Source of the DNA: Caenispirillum bisanense
GTDB lineage: Bacteria; Pseudomonadota; Alphaproteobacteria; Rhodospirillales; Rhodospirillaceae
Length of the DNA stretch: 64,000 nucleotides
NCBI RefSeq assembly: GCF_900230255.1
Contig: NZ_OCNJ01000005.1
Coordinates: 186,001-250,000 of the forward strand
Direction: 5' to 3'
Positions 37,498 to 45,278 of the stretch are shown here, piece by piece. Numbering within the stretch: the stretch's first letter is position 1; each line of letters opens with the position of its first letter. Made by a program: the position numbers and the translations under genes. The notes below the pieces were generated by a model, which searched no databases, had not been told where the DNA came from, and saw only the letters and a list, made by a program, of their open reading frames with translations.

Positions 37498-38362
37498 AGA
37501 GAGCCTCCATCAGCCGAGCGTTGGTGCCGTCCATGTCCGCCTTGAAGGCGTCGAGGTCGAAGGTGACCTCGCGGATGCGCGGCTCGTAGCGGCCGGCCGC
37601 CACGTCGGCGGTGATGGCGTCGTACTCCTCGCGCCCGATGGGCTTCCACTTCACGATGTCGCCGGGGCGGAAGAACACCATGAAGTCCCGCAGGTAGGAG
37701 ACCGTCTGCGTCGGGTCGTAGATGGGCATGGGCGTGATGCCGAACATCTGGTAGCCGCCGGCCCCGCGCACCGAATAGATGCAGGAGAAGGACCCGCCGT
37801 AGCCGACCGTCTGCTTGGGCGTGTCGGTGCGCGGCCGCAGGTACTTGGGCACCTGAAGCTGCTTCTCCCGCGCCACCAGCTGGTAGAGGAAGGGCAGCCC
37901 CGCCACGAAGCCGACCATGGAGACGAACCACGGGCTCGCGTGGTGGGCGGTGATGAAATCGTCCACCGTGGCATAGCCGTTGATGCGCGCCGCGTAATCC
38001 AGGTCCGTCCCGCTCGGGTCCTGGTGGCGTTCGCGGAAGCGCATGAGCGTTTCGTGCGTCCACGGGTCGCGGTAGAACACCGGCACCTCGATGATGCGGG
38101 TGCGGATGCGCTTTTCACCCGCCTCGGCGGCGTGTTCCAGGGCCTTCAGCTCGGCCAGCAGGGCGTCGGGCGCGATGCGGTCGGGGTCGAACTTGACCTG
38201 GAAGCTGGCGTTGGCCGGGCATACCTCGGTCACGCCGGCGATGTCGGCGGCCCGCACCGCCTCGGTCATGGACAGGCTCTTGAAGAAGGCGTCCAGCGAC
38301 ATTTCTTCGTCCATTTCGACGAAGATGTGCTCGTCGCCTCCGAACGAGTAACGCGTTTTCAT
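37487..38362 (-). CDS. pxpB: PxpB/KipI-type subunit
   Basis: A 291-residue protein of the AHS1/KipI family. The N-terminal half begins with MKTRYSFGGDEHIFVEMDEEMSL. The C-terminal cyclophilin-like domain has the conserved VGFVAGLPFL, LRPRTDTPKQTVGYGGSFSCIYSVRGAGGYQMFG (P-R-x-x-P-R-x-x-V-x-x-G-S-V pattern). It partners PxpC. It is longer than B. subtilis KipI (about 240 residues), nearer to the AHS1 region of urea carboxylase. Between accC and pxpC in the operon. Confidence 0.9.
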   Translation of the reverse strand: MKTRYSFGGDEHIFVEMDEEMSLDAFFKSLSMTEAVRAADIAGVTEVCPANASFQVKFDPDRIAPDALLAELKALEHAAEAGEKRIRTRIIEVPVFYRDPWTHETLMRFRERHQDPSGTDLDYAARINGYATVDDFITAHHASPWFVSMVGFVAGLPFLYQLVAREKQLQVPKYLRPRTDTPKQTVGYGGSFSCIYSVRGAGGYQMFGITPMPIYDPTQTVSYLRDFMVFFRPGDIVKWKPIGREEYDAITADVAAGRYEPRIREVTFDLDAFKADMDGTNARLMEALYGV

Positions 38363-38372
38363 CCGGTCCTCC

Positions 38373-39737
38373 CTATTCGGCAGCCAGGCTGCGGCCCGCG
38401 AGCCAGGGTTCGAGGAACTGGGTGTGGAAGTCGCCGGCCCGCACCGCCGGATCGGCGGCCAGGGCGACGTGCAGCGGGGCGGTGGTCTTCACCCCGTCCA
38501 CCCGCAGGGTGCGCAGCGCCGCCGCCAGCCGGTCGATGGCCGCCCCGCGGTCGGGGCCGTGGACGATCAGCTTGCCGAGCAGCGAGTCGTAGAAGGGCGG
38601 GATGGCGTAGCCGTCGTAGATCATGCCGTCGAAGCGCAGGCCCTCGCCCTCGGGGATCACCAGCGTCCCGACCACGCCGGGGAACGGCATGAAGTTGTTG
38701 GTCGGGTCCTCGGCGTTGATGCGCACCTCCACCGCATGGCCGGTCAGGCGGATGTCTTCCTGCCGCAGCGACAAGGGCGCACCGCCGGCGATCCGGATCA
38801 TCTCGGCGATCAGGTCGACGCCGGTCACCATCTCGGTCACCGGATGCTCCACCTGGATGCGGGTGTTCATCTCGATGAAGAAGAAGGCGCCGCTCGCCGG
38901 CTCGTAGAGGTATTCGAGCGTGCCGGCGCCGCGGTAGCCGACGCTTTCCGCCAGGGCGACGGCAGAGCGGCACAGCTCGGCGCGGGTGGCGTCGTCGAGG
39001 CAGGCGGCGGGCGCTTCCTCCCACACCTTCTGGCGGCGGCGCTGCAGCGAGCATTCGCGCTCGAAGCAATGGACGGCGCGGCTGCCGTCGCCGACGATCT
39101 GCACCTCGATGTGGCGGGCGTCGCGCACCACCCGTTCCAGGTAGAAACCGCCGTCGCCGAAGGCCGCCTGCGCCTCCGCCTGGGCCTGCGGCACCAGCCG
39201 GCGCAGGTCGTCGGCGGTGTCGGCGACGCGGATGCCGCGCCCGCCGCCGCCGGCGGCGGCCTTGATCATCACCGGGTAGCCGATGGCCTCGGCGGCTGCC
39301 ACCGCCGCCGCCACGTCGGCCAGCCGACCGTCGGACCCGGGCACCACCGGCACGCCGGCGGCGATGGCGGCGGCGCGAGCGGCGGCCTTGTCGCCCATGG
39401 TGCGGATGGTGTCGGGCGACGGGCCGACGAAGATCATGCCGGCCGCTTCCACCGCCTCGGCGAAGGCGGCGTTCTCGGCCAGGAAGCCGTAACCGGGGTG
39501 GACGGCGTCGCAGCCGGCCTCGCGGGCGGCGCCGACCACGGCCTCGATGTTCAGATAGGAGTGCTTGGCGGCGGCGGGGCCGATGCAGACGGCGCGGTCG
39601 GCCAGGCGCACGGCGAGCATGTCGGCATCGGCCTCGGAATGGGCCTGCACCGTCTCGATCCCCAGCGCCTTGGCGGAGCGCACCACCCGCACGGCGATTT
39701 CGCCGCGGTTGGCGATGAACAGCCGACGGATCGCCAT
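38373..39737 (-). CDS. Biotin carboxylase subunit (AccC family)
   Basis: A 454-residue ATP-grasp biotin carboxylase. It starts MAIRRLFIANRGEIAVRVVRSAKALGI, has KAAAGGGGRGIRV (glycine-rich ATP loop), HIEVQIVGD, ERECSLQRRRQKVWEEAP, and FFFIEMNTRIQVEHPVTEMVTGVDL with the catalytic Glu/Asn/Arg cluster. It carboxylates biotin on the carrier encoded just upstream. Because PxpB/PxpC-type genes follow, it is unlikely to be the housekeeping acetyl-CoA carboxylase subunit. ATG at 39737 is preferred (AGGGTGAGG upstream); a GTG at 39746 overlapping the carrier stop is the alternative. Confidence 0.92.
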   Translation of the reverse strand: MAIRRLFIANRGEIAVRVVRSAKALGIETVQAHSEADADMLAVRLADRAVCIGPAAAKHSYLNIEAVVGAAREAGCDAVHPGYGFLAENAAFAEAVEAAGMIFVGPSPDTIRTMGDKAAARAAAIAAGVPVVPGSDGRLADVAAAVAAAEAIGYPVMIKAAAGGGGRGIRVADTADDLRRLVPQAQAEAQAAFGDGGFYLERVVRDARHIEVQIVGDGSRAVHCFERECSLQRRRQKVWEEAPAACLDDATRAELCRSAVALAESVGYRGAGTLEYLYEPASGAFFFIEMNTRIQVEHPVTEMVTGVDLIAEMIRIAGGAPLSLRQEDIRLTGHAVEVRINAEDPTNNFMPFPGVVGTLVIPEGEGLRFDGMIYDGYAIPPFYDSLLGKLIVHGPDRGAAIDRLAAALRTLRVDGVKTTAPLHVALAADPAVRAGDFHTQFLEPWLAGRSLAAE

Positions 39738-39742
39738 CGGCC

Positions 39743-39979
39743 TCACCCTTCCAGCTCGGCCAGGACGGCACCGGCGGTGACCGGGGCCTCATTCTCCACC
39801 AGGAAGCGGGCGATGGTGCCGGCGACCTCGGCCTTCACTTCCATGAAGGACTTCATCACCTCCACCAGACCGACGACGTCGCCGACGGCGACCGCATCGC
39901 CTTCCTTCTTGAACGGCGGCTCGCCGGGGGCGGCGGCGCGGTAGAAGGTGCCGGGCAGCGGGGAACGGATCTCGGGCAT
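39743..39979 (-). CDS. Biotin carboxyl carrier protein (short)
   Basis: A 78-residue biotinyl domain with the acceptor lysine K43 in LVEVMKSFMEV. The canonical motif is EAMKM; here it reads EVMKS, as in several AccB-like carriers linked to pxp/lamB clusters. PLPGTFYRAAAPGEPPF is the usual N-terminal part. It lacks the long linker of housekeeping AccB. It lies 67 bp after pxpA and overlaps the region of the accC start, so it should serve the biotin carboxylase next door. Confidence 0.9.
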   Translation of the reverse strand: MPEIRSPLPGTFYRAAAPGEPPFKKEGDAVAVGDVVGLVEVMKSFMEVKAEVAGTIARFLVENEAPVTAGAVLAELEG

Positions 39980-40046
39980 CGGGGGGCTCTCCCTTGTTGT
40001 GCGACTGTCCCTGTTCGGTAACTCGGTACTGCGGCGGCGCCGGCGG

Positions 40047-40838
40047 TCAGCGGCCGCCGCCGGCCTGGGCCACCACTTCCGCCGCCGGCGCGATGCGGAT
40101 GCCGTTGTCGATCAGCGCCGCCCGCAGGGTGGTGCCGATGCGCAGGGCGCCGGGGGTGTCGGAGTGGAAGCAGATGGACTCGAATTCGATGTCGATGTCG
40201 TCGCCTTCCACGGTGCGGACCTTGCCCTCCAGGCAGGCGCGGACGCACTTGTCGGCGACCTCTTGCGGGTCGAGCGGCCGCATGCGGCGGGCGAAGACGA
40301 TGGAGCCGCTGCGGTCGTAGTCGCGGTCGGCGTAGAACTCGCGGGCCACCGGCAGGCCGGCGGCGCGGGCGACGGCATAGGTCTTAGAGACGTCCATGCA
40401 GAACAGCAGGGTCTCCGGGCTCGACTTCAGCAGGGCTTCGACCAGCTGTTCCGACAGCGTCTCGTCGCGCGCCACTTCCATGTAGAGGGCGCCGTGCGGC
40501 TTGACGTGCTGCAGCCGCACGCCGTGGCGGCGGGCGAACTCGCGCAGGGCGCCGAGCTGGTAGAGGATGTCGTTGACCAGTTCCTCCGGCCGCGCCTGGA
40601 TGACCCGCCGCCCGAAACCCTGGAGGTCGCGGAAGCCGGGATGGGCGCCGAGGGCGACGCCCCGCTCCACCGCCAGCCGCACCACGCGGTCCATCAGGTT
40701 GGGGTCGCCGGCATGGAAGCCGGTGGCGACGTTGGCGGAGCTGATGAGGTCCATGAGGTCGTCGTCGGAAGCCTCCAGCGTCCACTGGCCGAAGCCTTCG
40801 CCGAGGTCACAGTTCAGATCGACGAGTCTGGCTGCCAC
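40047..40838 (-). CDS. pxpA: PxpA / LamB-YcsF family 5-oxoprolinase subunit
   Basis: A 263-residue LamB/YcsF family protein. Conserved blocks are [76 protein letters not shown] and [11 protein letters not shown]. In characterised PxpABC, this subunit takes part in ATP-dependent opening of 5-oxoproline to glutamate. The GTG start is chosen for AAGGGAG 9 bp upstream and the family N terminus [15 protein letters not shown]; a longer frame upstream is excluded. First gene of operon A, divergent from a LysR gene. Confidence 0.92.
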   Translation of the reverse strand: MAARLVDLNCDLGEGFGQWTLEASDDDLMDLISSANVATGFHAGDPNLMDRVVRLAVERGVALGAHPGFRDLQGFGRRVIQARPEELVNDILYQLGALREFARRHGVRLQHVKPHGALYMEVARDETLSEQLVEALLKSSPETLLFCMDVSKTYAVARAAGLPVAREFYADRDYDRSGSIVFARRMRPLDPQEVADKCVRACLEGKVRTVEGDDIDIEFESICFHSDTPGALRIGTTLRAALIDNGIRIAPAAEVVAQAGGGR

Positions 40839-41102
40839 TGTCCGTTTCTCCCTTGTTCGGGCAGGTCCGGCGAGCCTTGCGCCGTCCCGTGCTTCACCAT
40901 CAAGGCTGCGAGATGGGACAGGCTTTGACAAATTTTATTTTTGGCTGCACCATTATCTGCAAAATTTAATTCCCTCCGAACATACACTGGGCGCAACACC
41001 CTGTCTTTCTGCGCCATGGCCCGACGTCGCGCTCATTTTGGCGGCACGTGATCAGATTTTGTCGCCTGCCGTGTTCGGAAAATCAGATAGAGAAGGCCGC
41101 CG
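40839..41102. promoter_or_regulatory. Divergent control region between pxpA operon and lysR
   Basis: A 264-bp region with an unusually A/T-rich core at 40921-40985. It contains a TTGACA hexamer (40925-40930, plus strand), and a dyad TGCA-CCATTATC-TGCA (40946-40961) that fits the T-N11-A-like half-site style of LysR operators. On the minus strand TTGCAG with a 17-bp spacer to AATAAA overlaps the same dyad. Regulation of operon A by the LysR protein through this dyad is inferred. Confidence 0.5.
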
Positions 41103-42017
41103 ATGTCGCTCAACTTTCGCCACGTCAAGTATTTCGTTGCGACGGCAAATCTCGGGCAGGTGTCGCGGGCGGCCAAGGAACTGTCGATCTCGCAATCGGC
41201 CATCACCGCCGCCATCAAGGACCTGGAGGCCGAGATCGGGGTGCGCCTGTTCGACCGCACCGCCCAGGGCATGCACCTGACCGAGGCCGGGCGCCGCTTC
41301 CTGGCATCGGCCCACCGCATCCTGGCGAGCGTGGAGGAAGCCCTGCACCTGGACTCGGGCGCCCACGACGTCGCCGGCACCCTGTCGGTGGCGGCCAGCT
41401 ACACGGTGCTCGGCTACTTCCTGCCGCAGCACCTGGAGCGCCTGGAGCGGCGCTATCCCGACCTGCGCATCCAGCTGTATGAACTCAGCCGCGAGATGAT
41501 CGAGGACGGCCTCGTCACCAACCGCTTCGACATGGCGGTGGTGCTGACGTCCAACATCGCCAACCCCGAGATCGCGACCGAAACCCTGATGAGCAGCCAG
41601 CGGCGCCTGTGGCTGCCCTCCGGCCACCCGCTGCTCGAACGCGATTCAGTCGGCCTCAAGGACGTGGCCGACCAACCCTACATCATGCTGACGGTGGACG
41701 AGGCGGCGCACACGGCGCTGCGCTACTGGAACACGACGCCCTACCAGCCGCAGATCCGCCTGCGCACCTCGTCGATCGAGGCGGTGCGCTCGATGGTCGC
41801 CAACGGTCAGGGCGTGACCATCCTGTCGGACATGGTGTACCGCCCGTGGTCCCTCGAAGGCCGCCGCATCGAGACGGCGGTGCTGGCGCAGCCGGTCCCG
41901 CCCATGAACGTCGGCCTCGCCTGGCGGCAGGGGGTGGAGCTGACCCCGGCCATGCGGCTGTTCCGCACCTACTTCAGCAGCGTCTACCAGACCCCGGTGA
42001 GCCAGGTGGTGGCATGA
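41103..42017 (+). CDS. LysR-family transcriptional regulator
   Basis: A 304-residue LysR regulator. The winged HTH is at residues 1-60 (LNFRHVKYFVATANLGQVSRAAKELSISQSAITAAIKDLEAEIGVRLFDRTAQGMHLTEAG). The effector domain follows, with GTLSVAASYTVLGYFLP and later SSIEAVRSMVANGQGVTILSDMVYRP. It is divergent from pxpA across an AT-rich region with a dyad, so it most likely controls operon A in response to the cyclic amide or its product. The ATG at 41103 fits; no strong ribosome binding site beyond GAAGG. Confidence 0.9.
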   Translation: MSLNFRHVKYFVATANLGQVSRAAKELSISQSAITAAIKDLEAEIGVRLFDRTAQGMHLTEAGRRFLASAHRILASVEEALHLDSGAHDVAGTLSVAASYTVLGYFLPQHLERLERRYPDLRIQLYELSREMIEDGLVTNRFDMAVVLTSNIANPEIATETLMSSQRRLWLPSGHPLLERDSVGLKDVADQPYIMLTVDEAAHTALRYWNTTPYQPQIRLRTSSIEAVRSMVANGQGVTILSDMVYRPWSLEGRRIETAVLAQPVPPMNVGLAWRQGVELTPAMRLFRTYFSSVYQTPVSQVVA

Positions 42018-42029
42018 GGCCGCGGCGCA

Positions 42030-42977
42030 TCACCCGGCGCGGCGGCGCACGTCGCTCGGGCTGGTGCCGAAGCGGCTGCGGAAGGCGCGGCTGAACTGGG
42101 CCTGGTCGGCGAAGCCCCAGCTGTAGGCGATTTCGGCGATGGTCCGGCGCGGCGCCCCCGTGGTCAGGGCGGCATGGCACGACAGCAGGCGCTGCTCGCG
42201 CACCCAGCCGTTGACGGTCATGCCGGTGTCGCGGAACAACTGATGCAGATAGCGCACCGAGATGCCGCAGCCGGCGGCGATCCTCTGGGGCGACAGGTCG
42301 GGGTCGTGCAGGTTGCGGCGGACGAAGCTCTCGATGCGCTGCAGGTGTGCCGCCCGCACCACCGACTCCGCGCTGTCGAGCACCCGCGCATCGTCCTGCA
42401 GGGCCAGCACCAGCAGATCCAGCACCTGCCCGCCGACGGCCGCCCTGCCCTCTTCGCCCAGTTGCGGCAGGCGGCGCGGCAGCAGGCGCAGGAAGTCGAC
42501 GAACAGGGCGCCCGCCCCCTCCTGGGCGTCGAAGCGCAGGGCACAGAAGCGATCGGGCGCCCGCAGGCGGCTGCGCAGCACGTCGGACGGCACCTTGACC
42601 ACCCACAGGGCGCTGGCGTCGCGATGGCTGAACTCGTAGGGCTCGTGGCTGCGCTGCAGGATGAAGCCGCCGGCGCCGCAACGCACGTCGTGGCCGCACT
42701 GGGTGAAGTCCACCTCCCCCTGCTCGGGCACGGTGATGAGGAACTGTTCTTCACGTTCCTTGCGCAGGTGGTGGACGTCACGGCGGTAGGCCAGCCCGCT
42801 GGACTGATGGCGGGAGATGGAGAGCGGCCCGACCGCGTCGATGGCGATGCTGCCGCCGAACGTCTCCGGGCGGGGGATGGTGATCTCCAGCGGGAAATAG
42901 GTGGCGCCGACGATTTCCCGCCAGCGGTGGGCCCGTTGCGCGGGAGTGACGTTCTCAGTCGTAAACCGTGCGTTCAT
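42030..42977 (-). CDS. AraC-family transcriptional regulator
   Basis: A 315-residue activator. The N-terminal ~200 residues resemble the AraC-binding-like (FeaR/NphR type) sensor with HHLRKEREEQFLITVPEQGEVDFTQCGHDVRCGAGGFILQR. The C-terminal double HTH runs from RIESFVRRNLHDPDLSPQRIAAGCGISVRYLHQLFRD to IAEIAYSWGFADQAQFSRAFRSRFGTSPSDVR. It lies just downstream of hyuA on the same strand, separated by a terminator-like hairpin. OplR, a lactam-responsive AraC regulator beside oplBA in Pseudomonas putida, offers a functional parallel; that link is inference. Confidence 0.9.
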   Translation of the reverse strand: MNARFTTENVTPAQRAHRWREIVGATYFPLEITIPRPETFGGSIAIDAVGPLSISRHQSSGLAYRRDVHHLRKEREEQFLITVPEQGEVDFTQCGHDVRCGAGGFILQRSHEPYEFSHRDASALWVVKVPSDVLRSRLRAPDRFCALRFDAQEGAGALFVDFLRLLPRRLPQLGEEGRAAVGGQVLDLLVLALQDDARVLDSAESVVRAAHLQRIESFVRRNLHDPDLSPQRIAAGCGISVRYLHQLFRDTGMTVNGWVREQRLLSCHAALTTGAPRRTIAEIAYSWGFADQAQFSRAFRSRFGTSPSDVRRRAG

Positions 42978-43056
42978 CCCCTGGCCTCCCTGGCGATGTC
43001 GTGGCGCGGCGGGGTGGAGTGTCGATCCTTGCGCCTTTTGCCGGTCTTCGCAAGGT

Positions 43057-43095
43057 GTGGGGCCGCGTCGTCAAGCCCGAGCAACGCGGCCCCAC
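43057..43095 (-). terminator. Terminator of operon B after hyuA
   Basis: Perfect 12-bp stem gtggggccgcgt / acgcggccccac with a 15-base loop, 9 bp beyond the hyuA stop on the minus strand. It separates the operon from the araC-type gene. Confidence 0.75.
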
Positions 43096-43104
43096 CGGGA
43101 CGCA

Positions 43105-45237
43105 TCAGGCGACGGTGGCCGCCGCGCGATCCGCCCGTTCCGCCGTTCCGCCCGCCGCCCGCCGGGTGGCGAGGTAGCTGCCGGAGCGGTGCAGGGTGAT
43201 GGTCCAGCCGGGCAGCACCACGATGCTGGTCGTCGCCTCTTCGACGATGGCCGGGCCGCTGATAGTATTGCCGCCGACCAGACGGGCGCCGTCGTAGACC
43301 GGGGTGTCGACCGGTGCGCCGCCGTCCGGGTCGAACCACGCCTCGCGGCGGCCGACCAGGGCCGCGGCGGGATCCTCGTCCCCCACCGGCAGATCGGGCA
43401 CGGCCGGCTTGGCGACGCGGCCGATGGCGCTGCACTCCAGGTTCACCAGCTCGACCGGGTTGTGCGGCTCGCTGTAGGTGTAGAGTTCCTCGTAGCGGCG
43501 GTGGAAGGCCGCCAGCATGGCCGCCACCGTTTCCGCCGTGATGCGGCCGCCGGGAACCTCGACGCTGCATTCGTGGATCTGGCCGACGTAACGCATCTCG
43601 ACCGTGCGGCGGGTGGTGATGTCGGCGGCGGTGAACCCGTCGGCGGTGAGGTCGGCGACGCCCTTGTGCTCCAGCTCGTCGAACAGGTGGTTGAGCCGCA
43701 CGAGGTCGCAGCCGGCATCCAGGCGCATGGGGCTGGTGGCGAGGTAGTTGTACTTCATGTCCGAGATGATCTGGCCGAAGGCGCACAGGCCCGACGCCAC
43801 CTTGGGCACCAGCACGGTGTCGATGCCCATCTCCTCGGCCAGTGCGCAGATGTGCATGCCGGCGGCGCCGCCGGCGCAGACCAGCGCGAAGTCGCGCGGG
43901 TCGTAGCCGCGTTCGATGGAGACGCGGCGGATGCCGTTGACCATGTTGATGTTGACGATGGTGCTGATGCCGTGCGCCGCCTTCTCGACGGAAATGCCGA
44001 GCGGCTCGGCGATCTCGCGGCGGATGGCCTCGGCGGCGGCGGCCCGGTTCAGGCGGATGCTGCCGCCGAGCACGGTGTCGGGGTCGAGGTAGCCGAGCAC
44101 CACGTTGGCGTCGGTCACCGTCGGCAGGGTGCCGCCCTTGCCGTAGCACACCGGCCCCGGATCGGCGCCGGCGCTTTCCGGCCCCACGTCCAGCATGCCG
44201 AGCGTGTTGATGCGGGCGATGGAGCCGCCGCCGGCGCCCAGCGTCTCCACCTGGATCATGGGCACGCCGATGCGGTAGCGCAGGAAATCGACGTTCTTGT
44301 TGACGTTGGTCTCGCCGCCGCGCGTCAGGGTGATGTCGAAGGACGTGCCGCCCATGTCGACGGTGATGACGTTGTCGATGCCGAAGGGCCGCGCCACGAA
44401 CAGCCCGGCCTGCGGCGCCGAGGCGGGACCGGAGTTGATGGCGTTCACCGCCCGGTCGCGCATGGCCCGGCCGAGCGCCAAACCGCCGTTGGACTGGAAG
44501 TAGCGCACCGGATGGCGGGCGCCGAGCTTCTGGAAGTAGTCGTCGATCTTCGCCACGTAGCGGCCCATGACCGGGCTGAGGTAGGCGTTGACGACGGTGG
44601 TCGAGGTGCGCGTGTACTCGCGCACCTGCGGATAGACCTCCGACCCGCAGCAGACGAAGGCGTCGGGCATCATCTCGCGGACGATGGCGGCGGCGCGGCG
44701 CTCGTGCTCGGGGTTGGCGATGGACCACAGGAAGGAGATGGCGACGCTGCGCACGCCCGCCGCCTTCAGCACTTCGACGGCGGCCCGCACCTCGTCGTCG
44801 CGCATGTGGGTGCGCACGGTGCCGTCGGACAGCACGCGCTCGTGGATCGGCCGCCGCAGGTGGCGCGGCACCAGGTTGAAGGCCGGCGGATAGGCGGCAT
44901 CGTAGCGGTAGCCTTCCTCCTTGTGGCCGAGGCGGATCTCGATGCTGTCCTCGTGGCCGGCGGTGCACAGCAGGCCGACCGGGACGCCCTTCTTCTCGAT
45001 GAGCGCGTTGAGGGCGACGGTGGTGCCGTTGATGCACAGGTCGGCGTCGCGGATGAGGTCGCGCACCGGAATGCCGAGGGCGTCGCCGATCTGCGCCAGG
45101 CCGTTGCCGATGGCGACGGTGCCGTCGTGGGGCGTCGACGGCGCCTTGAACAGGCGGACCGGGCCGCCGCGTTCGGCCAGGACGAAGTCGGTGAAGGTGC
45201 CGCCGGCGTCGATGCCGAGACGATACTTGCCGTTCAT
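43105..45237 (-). CDS. hyuA: Hydantoinase/oxoprolinase family subunit A
   Basis: A 710-residue protein of the HyuA/OplA family, with an ASKHA-type ATPase fold. It starts MNGKYRLGIDAGGTFTDFVLAE (phosphate-binding G-I-D-x-G-G-T-F-T-D), has NGTTVALNALIEKKG, GGTSFDITL in VDMGGTSFD, GAGGGSIARIN and CAGGAAGMHICALAEEMG. With HyuB it performs ATP-dependent hydrolysis of a cyclic amide: hydantoin, 5-oxoproline, or a lactam such as valerolactam. Start at 45237 has GAGGATATC upstream. It is 41 bp downstream of hyuB. Confidence 0.93.
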   Translation of the reverse strand: MNGKYRLGIDAGGTFTDFVLAERGGPVRLFKAPSTPHDGTVAIGNGLAQIGDALGIPVRDLIRDADLCINGTTVALNALIEKKGVPVGLLCTAGHEDSIEIRLGHKEEGYRYDAAYPPAFNLVPRHLRRPIHERVLSDGTVRTHMRDDEVRAAVEVLKAAGVRSVAISFLWSIANPEHERRAAAIVREMMPDAFVCCGSEVYPQVREYTRTSTTVVNAYLSPVMGRYVAKIDDYFQKLGARHPVRYFQSNGGLALGRAMRDRAVNAINSGPASAPQAGLFVARPFGIDNVITVDMGGTSFDITLTRGGETNVNKNVDFLRYRIGVPMIQVETLGAGGGSIARINTLGMLDVGPESAGADPGPVCYGKGGTLPTVTDANVVLGYLDPDTVLGGSIRLNRAAAAEAIRREIAEPLGISVEKAAHGISTIVNINMVNGIRRVSIERGYDPRDFALVCAGGAAGMHICALAEEMGIDTVLVPKVASGLCAFGQIISDMKYNYLATSPMRLDAGCDLVRLNHLFDELEHKGVADLTADGFTAADITTRRTVEMRYVGQIHECSVEVPGGRITAETVAAMLAAFHRRYEELYTYSEPHNPVELVNLECSAIGRVAKPAVPDLPVGDEDPAAALVGRREAWFDPDGGAPVDTPVYDGARLVGGNTISGPAIVEEATTSIVVLPGWTITLHRSGSYLATRRAAGGTAERADRAAATVA

Positions 45238-45278
45238 GGGGATATCCTCGATCAACTGGTCTCGCTCAGGCACGCGGC

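Noticed and set aside
38373-39979. Housekeeping acetyl-CoA carboxylase accB-accC
   Set aside because: The carrier is only 78 residues, has EVMKS rather than EAMKM, and the pair sits between pxpA and pxpB.
40946-40961. TGCA-N8-TGCA dyad as a possible BoxR site
   Set aside because: Spacing is 8 rather than 6, there is no TATA(A/G) core, and it lies between lysR and pxpA; a LysR-type operator is the simpler reading.
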